This document shows positions 35,719-44,821 of a stretch of 64,000 nt of DNA, one piece after another. Below the pieces are notes generated by a model. The model saw only the letters and a list, made by a program, of their open reading frames with translations, was not told where the DNA came from and did not search any database. Origin of the DNA: Allomyces arbusculus (taxonomy: Eukaryota > Blastocladiomycota > Blastocladiomycetes > Blastocladiales > Blastocladiaceae); the NCBI GenBank assembly GCA_027604705.1, contig JADHYV010000022.1, forward strand, positions 269,851-333,850. The letters are read 5' to 3'. The translations under genes and the position numbers were made by a program. The first letter of the stretch is position 1, and each line of letters opens with the position of its first letter.

Positions 35719-38700
35719 TCAGAAATGTGGCTTATGAGCAATACAACAAAAGAACTTTGTGTCCAAACCAGACAGCTTGGACACAACAAATCCGTACTCA
35801 GCCAAACACTTGGTGAGTCGCGAGTCTTCAGCCTTCATCAGCTGCATCTGGTCGTCGAGGAACCAACGCTTTGTCGAGTCGACGATGAGAACGTAACCGT
35901 TGAACTTGAGCACACGAAAAGCTTCACTGATATAGTCGGTCCAGTTCGAACCCCATAACGCCATGCTGAACACGGCAACGTCCACCGACTGTCTATCCAG
36001 TCCAGTCTCGCGCATGTCCCGTGCCTCGATCCACGGCTGGACGGAAACGTGGTCAAAGCCCTTAAGCTCATGGACAGGGTCAATATGTTTTTTGAGTGTC
36101 CCAAGACCAGCACCAAAATCGACGATCTGCATAGGTGCCTTGGTCTTGGCGTACATGTTGTTGATTACAGCGGCGACATGAGCAACGGGGAGATCTTGTG
36201 AGTTGAAACCAGACCAGTTCTTTGAAGCGACTTCATGGTAGTCGCGAAACGTTTGCGGGTTGTTCGTGAATTCTTGATGAAGATTGGCCGATGCCATGGA
36301 CTTGAACCGCTTGTGGTACTCGGATATTGTTGACAATTGCCGCGGACGTTTCGTTGCACGTTCTTGGTCCAATGGTGCGGAGGGTGGTGCAGATCGTTTC
36401 AGAGACTTGGTTTTGGGTTTCGATTCCCTGGACCACCACCAACCCGGGATCGACTCGAGCTGTGAAACACGGGCTTGGGTCAACTTTCCATTGGAATACT
36501 CGTTGCGCCGGCGTGAGACCCAAGCCCCAATTACTTTTTCGTCCTTGGACTTTGCTGTGGTCAATGGCATACGACCATGTACGGTCGTGAACTCGCGCAC
36601 AGCAAACAGATTCTTGTCAAAGTGTTCTTGGTATGAGTCCCATGTCCAACCCGGAATCGACTCGAGCTGGGAAATACGGTCTTGAGTTAACCTTCCCTTG
36701 GAATAATCGTTGCGCCGGTTTCGAACCCATGATCCAAGCACTTTTTCGTCCTTGGCCTTTGCATGTGATGATGGGATGCGGCCATACTGGGTCATGAACT
36801 CGTGCACATCAGACAGATTCTTGTCGTAGCTTTCTTGAAGGGGGTCCCATGTCCAGCCAGAGATGGACTCGAGCTGGAAAATACGGTCTTGAGACAACTT
36901 GCCCTGGGAATAGTCCTTGCGACGATTTGAGACCCACGACCCAAGCACTTTTTCGTCCTTGGCCTTTGCATGTGGTGATGGGACGCGACCATACTGGGTC
37001 ATGAACTCGCGCACATCAGACAGATTCTTGTCGTAGCTTTCTTGAAGGGGGTCCCATGTCCAGCCAGAGATGGACTCGAGCTGGGCCACACGGTCTTGGG
37101 CCAACTTTCCCTTGGAATAATCCATGCGACGCTTTGAGACCCACGCCCCAAGCACTTTCTCGTCCTTGTTCTTTGATGTTGTTGATGGTACACGACAATG
37201 CTGGGTCATGAACTCACGTGTAGCCGTCAGGCTCTGGTCAAAACTTTCCTTGAACGGATCCCATGACCATCCAGGGATGGACTCGAGCTGGAGTATGCGG
37301 TCTTGAGACAACTTACCCTTGGAATACTCGGCGCGACGTCCCGAGGCCCATGACCCAAGTACCTTTTCGTCTTTGGTCTTTGCTGTTTGTGATGGAGCCC
37401 GGCCGTACAGTGTCATAAAATCGCGCACAGCCATCAGGTTCTTGTTGTAGCTGTCTTGGAACGGGTCCCATGACCACTCAAGAATCGACTCGAGCTGGGA
37501 CACACGGTCTTGGGACAACTTTCCCTTGGAATGCTCATGGCGACGGTTTCTGACCCACAACCCAAGCACTTTTTCGTCCTCGGTTTTTGCATGTTTCGAT
37601 GGCGCTCGACCATACAGGTTCATGAACTCGCGGACTTTCTGGTACTTGCGAGCCCACATCTCGTCGAATCCAATGACGTTCATGGACGTTGACAGGTACG
37701 TCGCGGATTTGCGAAACTGGTCAACGTCCCAGTTGACGTACGTGTCCAAAGAAAACGTGACCCGTGAAACCGGTTTCCCGGGTTTAGACGCAGGTTCTTG
37801 TCGAAGCTGAATTTCACAGGTGTTCCGATCTGGTCCATTTCCAGATGAACCAGGGCACTTGAAGTCGAAAAGGACGTCGAGTTCAAGGTCGTTCTTGAGA
37901 AAGTTGACGACCGTCATGGCGAATTCGAACGAGTGCGCATGGATCGACTTGGAGAGGTAGTCTTTTGCATTGCTGTCGTGAGTCGACTCGACGAGTTCAA
38001 CAAAGGCTTGACGTGGAACGTTGATAGGGTAGAACACGACAGCATTGTCCCAAGTCCCACGTCGACGTTCCTCTGGCGTCAACCGGCATGCACGCAGTCC
38101 ACGCTGCACGTTCGTCACCACACTGCGAGACGGGTCGAGGATCACAACAGCGTCGCAATTGGGGAGATCGACGCCCTCGGAAATGGTGCGACATGACACG
38201 ATGACATGGACGTTCTTGGACTTGTCTCGGAACGTATCGAAAATTTTATCCCGTTGTTGCAGGGTCGTTGACGCAGTGACTGCATGCACGACGATGTTCT
38301 TGTCAAAGAGTTTCTTGTTCTTGACGAGTCCATCGACCGAGGCTTTTGAGCTTGAAGTGCCACGAACATGACTCGTGTACACAATCACGCGACTAACACC
38401 AGCGTCGGCGATGAACCGATTGATGGCAGGAATCAGTCGGTCGTATCCGGCGTCGAGACACGATTTGTCGTCTGCAGCATAGCACTCGATCACAGTGTCG
38501 ACGTTCTTGACCACACCGTCCATGACAGCTTGCGCGTACGTGTAGCGAATAAGCTCGTCGCCGTAAATGTCGGGGTAGTTTTTCATGACGCGAGTCGGAG
38601 TCGCAGTAAAGAAGAATGTTTTGCGAGCCTGGAGTTTAGCGACTTGAACTGCATCGACTTGGTAAACATGATCCAAACTGGATTCAGAAACACTGTCTGA

Positions 38701-39204
38701 GTCGTCGTCCGAGTTTTCAGACTCATAGTCCGAGTCGACGTCCATGTCGTCGCTCCCCGAGTTCTGCTCGACCTTCATGTCCGTAATCTTGCCGCGGCTG
38801 TTTTTCGACGTAACATTGTGGGCCTCGTCAAACATGACAATGTCAATGACAACGCCGAGGTCCACACACAGATGTTGCACGACATGGAGACTCTGGTAGT
38901 TGCACAGAAAAACGATCCGTGCGTCGGTTCCAAGAGCTTCCTTGACACTTTCCACTGTAGTTTCGTCCACGGGATTGTCCGAGTTGATGACAACTGGGAC
39001 AAAGTTTTGGTCGCCTTCAAAATAGTCGCGGTAGAATTGCGAAACAAGGTTTTTAGTTGGGGCGAACACGACACTGATCTTATACAGTAACGCGGCTTCC
39101 TTGATGATCCGTGACTTGCCACCGCCACATGTTATGTTGAACACGCCACGGTCACATTCCCTGATTTTCTCGAGAGCTTGGGACTGGTGGGGAAAGAGCT
39201 GCAT
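35719..39204 (-). CDS. SF2 helicase fused to six HA repeats and a C-terminal Rrp8-like methyltransferase, 1161 aa
   Basis: Residues 1-~430 are a superfamily 2 helicase: TCGGGKSR (motif I), MFDEAHN (II), FFTATPTR (III), CRTISEGVDLP (V) and QRGLRACR (VI). Then come six ~67-residue helicase-associated (HA) repeats with consensus VREFMTxYGRxPSxxAKxKDEKVLGSWVxxRR...QLESIPGW. The last ~200 residues are a SAM-dependent methyltransferase: IVDFGAGLG (motif I), VDVAVFSMALWGSNW and RVLKFNGYVLIVDS, which match Rrp8, the nucleolar m1A rRNA methyltransferase, rather than DNA methylases. Such a fusion could remodel and methylate RNA, perhaps ribosomal RNA, in infected cells. The promoter has ATCGAT and TATATAAA on the minus strand. 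Confidence 0.88.
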   Translation of the reverse strand: MQLFPHQSQALEKIRECDRGVFNITCGGGKSRIIKEAALLYKISVVFAPTKNLVSQFYRDYFEGDQNFVPVVINSDNPVDETTVESVKEALGTDARIVFLCNYQSLHVVQHLCVDLGVVIDIVMFDEAHNVTSKNSRGKITDMKVEQNSGSDDMDVDSDYESENSDDDSDSVSESSLDHVYQVDAVQVAKLQARKTFFFTATPTRVMKNYPDIYGDELIRYTYAQAVMDGVVKNVDTVIECYAADDKSCLDAGYDRLIPAINRFIADAGVSRVIVYTSHVRGTSSSKASVDGLVKNKKLFDKNIVVHAVTASTTLQQRDKIFDTFRDKSKNVHVIVSCRTISEGVDLPNCDAVVILDPSRSVVTNVQRGLRACRLTPEERRRGTWDNAVVFYPINVPRQAFVELVESTHDSNAKDYLSKSIHAHSFEFAMTVVNFLKNDLELDVLFDFKCPGSSGNGPDRNTCEIQLRQEPASKPGKPVSRVTFSLDTYVNWDVDQFRKSATYLSTSMNVIGFDEMWARKYQKVREFMNLYGRAPSKHAKTEDEKVLGLWVRNRRHEHSKGKLSQDRVSQLESILEWSWDPFQDSYNKNLMAVRDFMTLYGRAPSQTAKTKDEKVLGSWASGRRAEYSKGKLSQDRILQLESIPGWSWDPFKESFDQSLTATREFMTQHCRVPSTTSKNKDEKVLGAWVSKRRMDYSKGKLAQDRVAQLESISGWTWDPLQESYDKNLSDVREFMTQYGRVPSPHAKAKDEKVLGSWVSNRRKDYSQGKLSQDRIFQLESISGWTWDPLQESYDKNLSDVHEFMTQYGRIPSSHAKAKDEKVLGSWVRNRRNDYSKGRLTQDRISQLESIPGWTWDSYQEHFDKNLFAVREFTTVHGRMPLTTAKSKDEKVIGAWVSRRRNEYSNGKLTQARVSQLESIPGWWWSRESKPKTKSLKRSAPPSAPLDQERATKRPRQLSTISEYHKRFKSMASANLHQEFTNNPQTFRDYHEVASKNWSGFNSQDLPVAHVAAVINNMYAKTKAPMQIVDFGAGLGTLKKHIDPVHELKGFDHVSVQPWIEARDMRETGLDRQSVDVAVFSMALWGSNWTDYISEAFRVLKFNGYVLIVDSTKRWFLDDQMQLMKAEDSRLTKCLAEYGFVVSKLSGLDTKFFCCIAHKPHF

Positions 39205-39239
39205 GGCGTATTGCGGACTTTCACGGACGCATTGCCTTG

Positions 39240-39264
39240 TTTATATAAGAGCATGTCTATCGAT
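39240..39264 (-). promoter_or_regulatory. ATCGAT plus TATATAAA promoter of the helicase-methyltransferase gene
   Basis: Reading the minus strand, ATCGATAGA (39264-39256) precedes TATATAAA (39247-39240), about 36 bases before the ATG at 39204. Confidence 0.55.
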
Positions 39265-39273
39265 CAAGTACAT

Positions 39274-40548
39274 TCAAGTCACTTTTGCACGTTTCGTCGA
39301 ACGACTTTGTGATTTCTTTGGAATAACGTACCGCTCAATCACTTTTGGAATGACCTGCAGCAGTGTTGAATTGAATCGTCCCTTCTCCACCTCGTTCACC
39401 AGGACTTCCTTTTCTTTTCCATCTTCGCCCTTCACTTTAACCTTGACTTTGTCCAGCCCCTTTGCTGCTGGGTTCAAGTTTCTGATGGTATATGTGAGTC
39501 GGTCGTAACCTTCAGCATCATGTCGGTCCACAACCTCGTACACGTCCAGAGACCATTTCGGCTCACCTTTTGTTTTGGCTTTCCGCTTGACAATCACCCT
39601 GACCCAAGCACCAATGTCGATGGGCTTGTCCTGTTGTTCCTTCATCTTTTGCCTGTTAATATGCTTGGTCATCATGTTTTCGTTCTTGACGGAAGCACGA
39701 GCCATCACTGCATTTTCAATGTTATCGAATTCGTAGAGAGAGTTTGGTGTGTGAATGAATCCGAACTGGCGCTTTCCTGTTTCATTATAATTCTCAACAA
39801 GCTTTTGCAGCGCTTCCGGCCAGTTATTGTCACGTGTCGCCTCGTAGTACTTGTAGTACATGCTTTTGATAGTTTTGTTAAAACGTTCAACCATGCCTTG
39901 GTTTGTAGGCGTGTGCGGCTGCCCTCGAATGTGAACGTAACCAGGAACGTCCATGGCAAACTCAGCGCCGTTATCGGTGGAATACCTGTTGGGACGCTTA
40001 TCAATGGGCATACTTTCAAACAGCTTTTCAATAATGTCTGTAACGTATTTAGTGGTATTGTTTTTTAAAGGGACCACCCATGCCTTCCGTGATGCCACAT
40101 CAATGCATGTCAACGCATACTGATAGCCCTTGTACGGCTTTCCACGAAAGTCAATGAGATCAAGCTGAAGCAGCCGTCCTGGCTCTCGGCTGTAGATTTG
40201 CCTGGAGGATTTTTGCTTCGGCGCTTGATGATACAGCTGGTATGTTTCCTGTTTTTCAAGCCAATGCTTTAGCTGCAAACGATAGACGTGTGGTATCCCT
40301 TCTTCTTTTGCTTTAAGGCGCACGACATTGAACAACCTGTCCAATCCGTGCATGTGCATGTCCTTGTAGTAGATTCGGCGCAAAAACTTTTCTTGAACCT
40401 TTGTCAATGGCAATTCTTTATTGAACATGTGGCGGATGGGTTTCCCTGTTTTGGGGTCATACAGCAAAGGGTTCCTTTTGTATGGGTTGTGATCTCTTGG
40501 TTTTGTTGAGCCTTTACTTTGCGAGCGGGACTTGCTGCGACTCGTCAT
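39274..40548 (-). CDS. Polinton/retroviral-type DDE integrase (rve fold), 424 aa
   Basis: The ATG at 40548 is preferred over a non-ATG codon two triplets upstream. The N-terminal region holds basic/His residues (DMHMHGLDRLFN), then the catalytic core: LLQLDLIDF (D130), YSTDNGAEF (D192) and NQGMVERFNKTIK (E221). The D192-E221 spacing is 28 rather than the usual 35. The C-terminal part (GAWVRVIVKRK ... KWSLDVYEVVDRH ... YTIRNLNP) looks like the SH3/chromo-like tail of polinton integrases (W-S/T-x-E/D-V-Y/F-x-V). Such enzymes insert DNA with direct target duplications. Its presence beside capsid and packaging genes suggests either a captured polinton gene or an integrating virus. Confidence 0.88.
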   Translation of the reverse strand: MTSRSKSRSQSKGSTKPRDHNPYKRNPLLYDPKTGKPIRHMFNKELPLTKVQEKFLRRIYYKDMHMHGLDRLFNVVRLKAKEEGIPHVYRLQLKHWLEKQETYQLYHQAPKQKSSRQIYSREPGRLLQLDLIDFRGKPYKGYQYALTCIDVASRKAWVVPLKNNTTKYVTDIIEKLFESMPIDKRPNRYSTDNGAEFAMDVPGYVHIRGQPHTPTNQGMVERFNKTIKSMYYKYYEATRDNNWPEALQKLVENYNETGKRQFGFIHTPNSLYEFDNIENAVMARASVKNENMMTKHINRQKMKEQQDKPIDIGAWVRVIVKRKAKTKGEPKWSLDVYEVVDRHDAEGYDRLTYTIRNLNPAAKGLDKVKVKVKGEDGKEKEVLVNEVEKGRFNSTLLQVIPKVIERYVIPKKSQSRSTKRAKVT

Positions 40549-40595
40549 TTCCAAGCAGGATTATCATTAAACAATATTTTGTTTGGTAAAGGTAA

Positions 40596-41963
40596 ATGCC
40601 CGAGTTTGTTCCATGTTTACCCGGATGGAAGCGAGACAGTCAAACGAATCGATGTCGCAGAGAATGTACGTCAGGATTTATCCGCAGCATTCGAACAAGG
40701 AAAATCATTCCCGTGTGCCCTCCCAATAAAGAACGAAACCCAAAATCAGGGCGGTGCCGAAAGAAATGTCGAGACGGTGAAGAACGGGATGACAGAACAG
40801 GAAAATGCGTTCCCCCGAGTCAGGTTCACAAACGTCCGCGGTCCCGGTCTCGCCAAGAGTCAGAACAAGAAGAGGTATTCAGCGTGACTAATGACCGAGA
40901 CGGACCTGGTAACGATGTTGGAGATGTTGAGCTGCCTCCTGTTGGAAAAAAAGAAGCTTCGTCTTCGGTAAACTCACCGCCAAAATCTCCCACGACTGCA
41001 TCAAACTTTCCGCGAACACGTTCATCTTCACGTTCGAGTTCAAAGTCGAAATCGTCCTCAAAACCACGTTCTTTGTCACGGTCACGTTCAAACACGCCCA
41101 TCCCTGCATCTTCATCAAAACCTCGTTCTTCGTCATCAACACCTCGTTCATCGTCACGGTCACGTTCAAGCGCACCTAAACCAGCGTCTTCATCAAAACC
41201 TCGTTCATCGTCATCAAAACCACGGTCTTCGTCACGGTCAAGGTCAAATGCGCCTAAACCAGTGTCTTCATCAAAACCTCGCTCTTTGTCACGGTCACGC
41301 TCAAATGCACCCAAACCAGCATCCTCGCCAAACCCACGTACTTTGTCACGGTCAAGTTCAAGTGCACCCAAACCAGCGTCTTTACCAAACCCACGTTCTT
41401 CGTCATGGTCAACTAACACTCCTCCCACCCCAACATCGAATTCGTCATCAAAACGTTCTTCATCGCGTTCGAACCAGGTTTCTACAAAGGCAGACTCGAC
41501 CTCGCGTTCCGCCAAATCATCACCGTCGTCTTCAGCCGTAGACACGATTCAAATTGACCCAAGAGTTCCGCCAACAACATATTCCAGGAAACCCAAAGAG
41601 AATGTTGGGCTGTTGAAACGAGCCGAACTCAAGAAATTGGCCAAGAGCAATCCAGATGCAGAATACATAAACAAATACCTTCAAGAAGGAGTGCTTCCAG
41701 AAGAACCCACCGGAGTAAGACGGTCTACCCGAAAAGCTGCACCCATAAGCCGACTGGGCGACACGCAAGCATTCAGTGTACGCAAGCCCTCAAAGGGTGT
41801 TAAAAAACGGTCCAGCGGTCCTAAAGAGAAGAGTCAATCACAAACCAAGAGTACCGAAACGAAAAAGACTTCTAAGAAAAAGTCCAAGAGCACTGATAAG
41901 AACGCTGCAAAGTCAAAGAAGAAAGAAACGCCAAAGAAAACTAAATCAAAACGCAAAAAATGA
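40596..41963 (+). CDS. Cys-rich N-terminus plus SR/KP-rich repeat protein, 455 aa
   Basis: The first ~70 residues carry two to three C-x-P-x-x-x-R-N/D-x-x-T/S-G-x-C repeats (CLPGWKRDSQTNRC, CPPNKERNPKSGRC, CRDGEERDDRTGKC), a motif common in giant-virus surface or core proteins. Residues ~110-300 are a low-complexity array of Ser-Lys-Pro-Arg-Ser-Ser-Ser repeats with Ala-Pro-Lys spacers, like SR splicing factors, and the C-terminus is strongly lysine-rich. A short ordered segment sits at ~345-385 (LLKRAELKKLAKSNPDAEYINKYL). The charge suggests nucleic-acid packing or a phospho-regulated core protein. It is divergent from the integrase, with ATTAAACAATAT between. DNA-level repeats of ~24-30 bases underlie the array. 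Confidence 0.75.
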   Translation: MPEFVPCLPGWKRDSQTNRCRRECTSGFIRSIRTRKIIPVCPPNKERNPKSGRCRKKCRDGEERDDRTGKCVPPSQVHKRPRSRSRQESEQEEVFSVTNDRDGPGNDVGDVELPPVGKKEASSSVNSPPKSPTTASNFPRTRSSSRSSSKSKSSSKPRSLSRSRSNTPIPASSSKPRSSSSTPRSSSRSRSSAPKPASSSKPRSSSSKPRSSSRSRSNAPKPVSSSKPRSLSRSRSNAPKPASSPNPRTLSRSSSSAPKPASLPNPRSSSWSTNTPPTPTSNSSSKRSSSRSNQVSTKADSTSRSAKSSPSSSAVDTIQIDPRVPPTTYSRKPKENVGLLKRAELKKLAKSNPDAEYINKYLQEGVLPEEPTGVRRSTRKAAPISRLGDTQAFSVRKPSKGVKKRSSGPKEKSQSQTKSTETKKTSKKKSKSTDKNAAKSKKKETPKKTKSKRKK

Positions 41964-41970
41964 ACACGGC

Positions 41971-43200
41971 TCACAAGTATTCAAGATGAATGTTCCCCGA
42001 CTTGTCAATTTTGAGAACATTATAGCTCACCGCCATCACATATGCGATTGATTCTGGGGCGTCGTTGTCAAGAGTGAAATTCAAGGACACATTGTCGTAG
42101 CCAGATGCATTGAGGTACCCAGAGACCTGATAGTTTTCGGGATTTTCTGCAAACGAGTAGCAATAAATGTTACGGTTAGGAAGATTCGAATGGTGTCTGT
42201 AGACATTAAAGTTTCGGAAAAAGCTTTCGGGCATGCGGGCCACGCGTACGTTTCCGTCCAAATTGATTCCTGCCGTTTTGATGAGCGCAGTTCCATGTGC
42301 ATCGCGACGCCCATAATTGAACCAGTCGTTGTTTTCTTGGGACGCAACTTCTGAGCACACCCAAATAATTTCCTTGACGGCATTCACAAAGTCCAAGTCG
42401 ATGTTGGCCTGGATTGTTCCTGCTCGAAGGTGTTTGAAAACATGTGTTTGGTACTGCTCCATGACGATTGGAAAAGTATCATCAAAGGAATAGTTTTCCT
42501 CCTTGTCAATGTCACTCAGGTACATGTAGTCGATATATAATCCAACGTCCAATGGTTTCTTTGGCGCCGGGACCTCATCCCCATCGTACGTGATCAGTTC
42601 TTCAAACGGTCGAAGTTCAACTTTGAGCTGGACGTTTAAATTACTGCGCAGCAGAAACAAGGGGAGAGCATTGGATATCTTTCTCGAAAACCAAAAATTG
42701 AGCGGGAGATAAATCTCTGTTTCCTCCAGCGCATTTTCGCGCAGAAGAGCTTCACTCTCGTAGCGACCTGTCATGCGCGCCAATGCATCGCCTTTCCCGT
42801 CCGTGAACGTCAAATGGTCCAAAATATCCATCATGCGACCATTGGTGGCCACCACAGTCCGCTGTCCAAACAAGAGTTCAATGCTTTTGACCATACTGTA
42901 GGAAATAGACTGGGTCCACCCGAGAAAGGAACTATCGGCGGGTTTGACGCTTGTAAGGGCGGGCAATTTCATGTACAGGTACATACCAGCGAGTAAATCC
43001 CCTGAGCGCGGGACATCAAACGTAATTGTTTTACCAAAGTCGAGCGATTCGTTGCATCCAACATGTTCAGTGTGACGGGCATGCTGAGGGACACGACAAA
43101 AGCAGTTGGAAAAGAGTGTTCCCTCAGGGTCGTCAGAAAGAAATGCATCAATTGGATTGTTGACGTGAAGCTGGTTGTACGTTGTCTGTGTCGACGACAT
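41971..43200 (-). CDS. MCP: Major capsid protein, double jelly-roll (NCLDV type), 409 aa
   Basis: The start at 43200 (MSSTQTTYNQ) is chosen over an in-frame ATG at 43248 because it places TTTAAA at -30. The N-terminal jelly roll shows the family landmarks: NPIDAFLSDDPEGTLFSNCF, a shifted form of the D-x-Y-L-T-G-x-P-Q-x-T-F-F block, then FGKTITFDVPRSGDLLAGMYLYMKLP. The C-terminal jelly roll contains FNYGRRDAHGTALIKTAGINLDG and a terminal block ending AVSYNVLKI, as in iridovirus and phycodnavirus capsid proteins. Trimers of this protein would tile the icosahedral capsid. The divergent DNA ligase shares the same TTTAAA element. Confidence 0.9.
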   Translation of the reverse strand: MSSTQTTYNQLHVNNPIDAFLSDDPEGTLFSNCFCRVPQHARHTEHVGCNESLDFGKTITFDVPRSGDLLAGMYLYMKLPALTSVKPADSSFLGWTQSISYSMVKSIELLFGQRTVVATNGRMMDILDHLTFTDGKGDALARMTGRYESEALLRENALEETEIYLPLNFWFSRKISNALPLFLLRSNLNVQLKVELRPFEELITYDGDEVPAPKKPLDVGLYIDYMYLSDIDKEENYSFDDTFPIVMEQYQTHVFKHLRAGTIQANIDLDFVNAVKEIIWVCSEVASQENNDWFNYGRRDAHGTALIKTAGINLDGNVRVARMPESFFRNFNVYRHHSNLPNRNIYCYSFAENPENYQVSGYLNASGYDNVSLNFTLDNDAPESIAYVMAVSYNVLKIDKSGNIHLEYL

Positions 43201-43229
43201 CTTGTTATCATGCCAAGGAAAAAAGCTTG

Positions 43230-43236
43230 ATTTAAA
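43230..43236. promoter_or_regulatory. Shared bidirectional TTTAAA promoter of capsid and ligase genes
   Basis: ATTTAAA lies 29 bases upstream of both the capsid ATG (43200) and the ligase ATG (43266). The symmetry mirrors that at 6139-6146. Confidence 0.6.
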
Positions 43237-43265
43237 CGACGAGCTCATAACATGTTCAAGTCAAG

Positions 43266-44174
43266 ATGACGTTGATCACCAAACCCATGCTTGCCGAAGC
43301 CATCACTGACCCACGGGCTCTTCAGTATCCCGTTCTGGCAACGTACAAGGTCGATGGTGTTCGCATGCTCAAAGTGAATGGCGAAATGAAGAGTCGATCC
43401 CTCAAGCCCATCCGTAACAAAGTTATTAGCAAAGCGCTTTCCGACCTGCTTCCTGAAGGGGCTGATGGCGAGATTCTTGTTGGGCAAAACTTTCAGCTCA
43501 CGACGTCTGTTGTGATGAGCAACGTCACCAAAGACACCTTTCCTCGAGAAACAAAGTTTTACTGGTTTGATTGGGTCGGTACAAGTCTCCAAACTCCATA
43601 CCACCAGCGCATCGAAAACATGCGCAACTATGTCAAGGAGCACGCGGACAAACTTGAAAATGCCGGTATAGCCATTATCCCCCTGTACCCTGAACGCATT
43701 GAATCGCCCGAGGAACTCGGGTTGTTTGAACAGCGTGCCATTGATGATGGCTTTGAAGGAATCATTGTTCGCTCGCCCAATAGTCCATACAAATGTGGAC
43801 GCTCAACAATCAAGCAGGCCTGGATGCTCAAAGTCAAGCAGTTTGTCGACGACGAAGCTGAAATCATTGGGTTTGACGAGCTAATGCACAACGAAAACAA
43901 GGCTTTTGCTGATGAGCGAGGGTACATGAAACGTTCCCAAGTCAAAGAAGGTCTTGTGCCTGGCAACACGCTTGCATCTTTCCGGGTTCGCAGCAAAAAC
44001 GGAATCGAATTCAACATTGGAACAGGCTTTTCGGCAGACGAGCGCAAACGGTTGTGGGATACGCGCAACCATCATATCGGCAAACTGGTCAAGTACAAGT
44101 ACTTTCCCATTGGTGTCAAAGACGCTCCCCGCCACCCTGTTTTCCTCGGTTTCCGCGACAAAGATGACATGTAA
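43266..44174 (+). CDS. ATP-dependent DNA ligase, compact (chlorovirus/T7-like), 302 aa
   Basis: The nucleotidyltransferase motifs run in order: ATYKVDGVRM (motif I, with the AMP-accepting Lys in KxDGxR), KSRSLKPIRN (Ia), DGEILVG (III), GFEGIIVRSP (IV) and WMLKVKQFVDDEAEIIGF (V). The C-terminal ~80 residues form a small OB-fold (FRVRSKNGIEFNIGTGFSADERKRLW ... LVKYKYFPIG). The enzyme seals nicks in duplex DNA and has no extra N-terminal DNA-binding domain, like the minimal chlorovirus ligase. All catalytic residues appear intact. It would finish lagging-strand joins and repair in the viral factory. Confidence 0.92.
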   Translation: MTLITKPMLAEAITDPRALQYPVLATYKVDGVRMLKVNGEMKSRSLKPIRNKVISKALSDLLPEGADGEILVGQNFQLTTSVVMSNVTKDTFPRETKFYWFDWVGTSLQTPYHQRIENMRNYVKEHADKLENAGIAIIPLYPERIESPEELGLFEQRAIDDGFEGIIVRSPNSPYKCGRSTIKQAWMLKVKQFVDDEAEIIGFDELMHNENKAFADERGYMKRSQVKEGLVPGNTLASFRVRSKNGIEFNIGTGFSADERKRLWDTRNHHIGKLVKYKYFPIGVKDAPRHPVFLGFRDKDDM

Positions 44175-44768
44175 CTATTGTATTTCGTTTTGAAAAAGTG
44201 GAAACGCTTTACTGTACCACTCGCGCGCCATTACTGGAGACCTCTGGATGCAAAACCACATTGCGGCACTTGGACTGGTTGGTAAAAGACCATTGTGCTT
44301 GAGCCACGAAAGCGAGTCCAACTTGGTCCGAAAGAATAACGTCGACCATACGCAAGGGTCCACTTTGGACCAATCCACCAAAGACTTTTCGACCACCGCC
44401 AACGCAAAATCAAAGTGGTTGTTGAGGAGGGCGGTCAATACGACCAGTGCTGAAACGGGCACGCCAGCAATTTCCCACTGTGCGACTTTCTGAAAGTATT
44501 TCGGTTGCGACAGCCATTTGCGCAAAACTGCAGTATTGCCTGTTTCGGCGGCCAACCAAAGTGAAGTGTCCCGCTTGAGCAAATCGAACACCGGGTTGTC
44601 AAACACATTGGAGACGGTCTCGAGGCGGCACGTTCGAAGATGCCGGGTCTTGAGTTGAATAAACTGGACGTTTCCATCGACATTCTTGTACGCGACCGTC
44701 AGTTTAGAGAGATAGCGATCCATGTACAGTGTAAACAGCTGGTTTCCAATCAAATCTTTTATCGTCAT
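44175..44768 (-). CDS. Ankyrin-like hypothetical protein, 197 aa
   Basis: After ~65 residues, PVFDLLKRDTSLWLAAETGNTAVLRKWLSQPKYF reads as an ankyrin repeat (L-W-L-A-A-E-T-G-N), and later segments (DSLSWLKHNGLL) resemble the degenerate helix-turn-helix repeats of amoebal and giant-virus ankyrin proteins. No F-box, RING or membrane segment is clear. Its stop abuts the ligase stop codon, so the genes converge with no spacer. TTTAAAC lies 7-12 bases upstream of the start. Interaction with a host protein is the usual role of such repeats. Confidence 0.65.
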   Translation of the reverse strand: MTIKDLIGNQLFTLYMDRYLSKLTVAYKNVDGNVQFIQLKTRHLRTCRLETVSNVFDNPVFDLLKRDTSLWLAAETGNTAVLRKWLSQPKYFQKVAQWEIAGVPVSALVVLTALLNNHFDFALAVVEKSLVDWSKVDPCVWSTLFFRTKLDSLSWLKHNGLLPTSPSAAMWFCIQRSPVMAREWYSKAFPLFQNEIQ

Positions 44769-44821
44769 GGTTCAGTTTAAACAGCAAACTGAGTGCCCAG
44801 GTCATAACGGCATCGAGTTTC

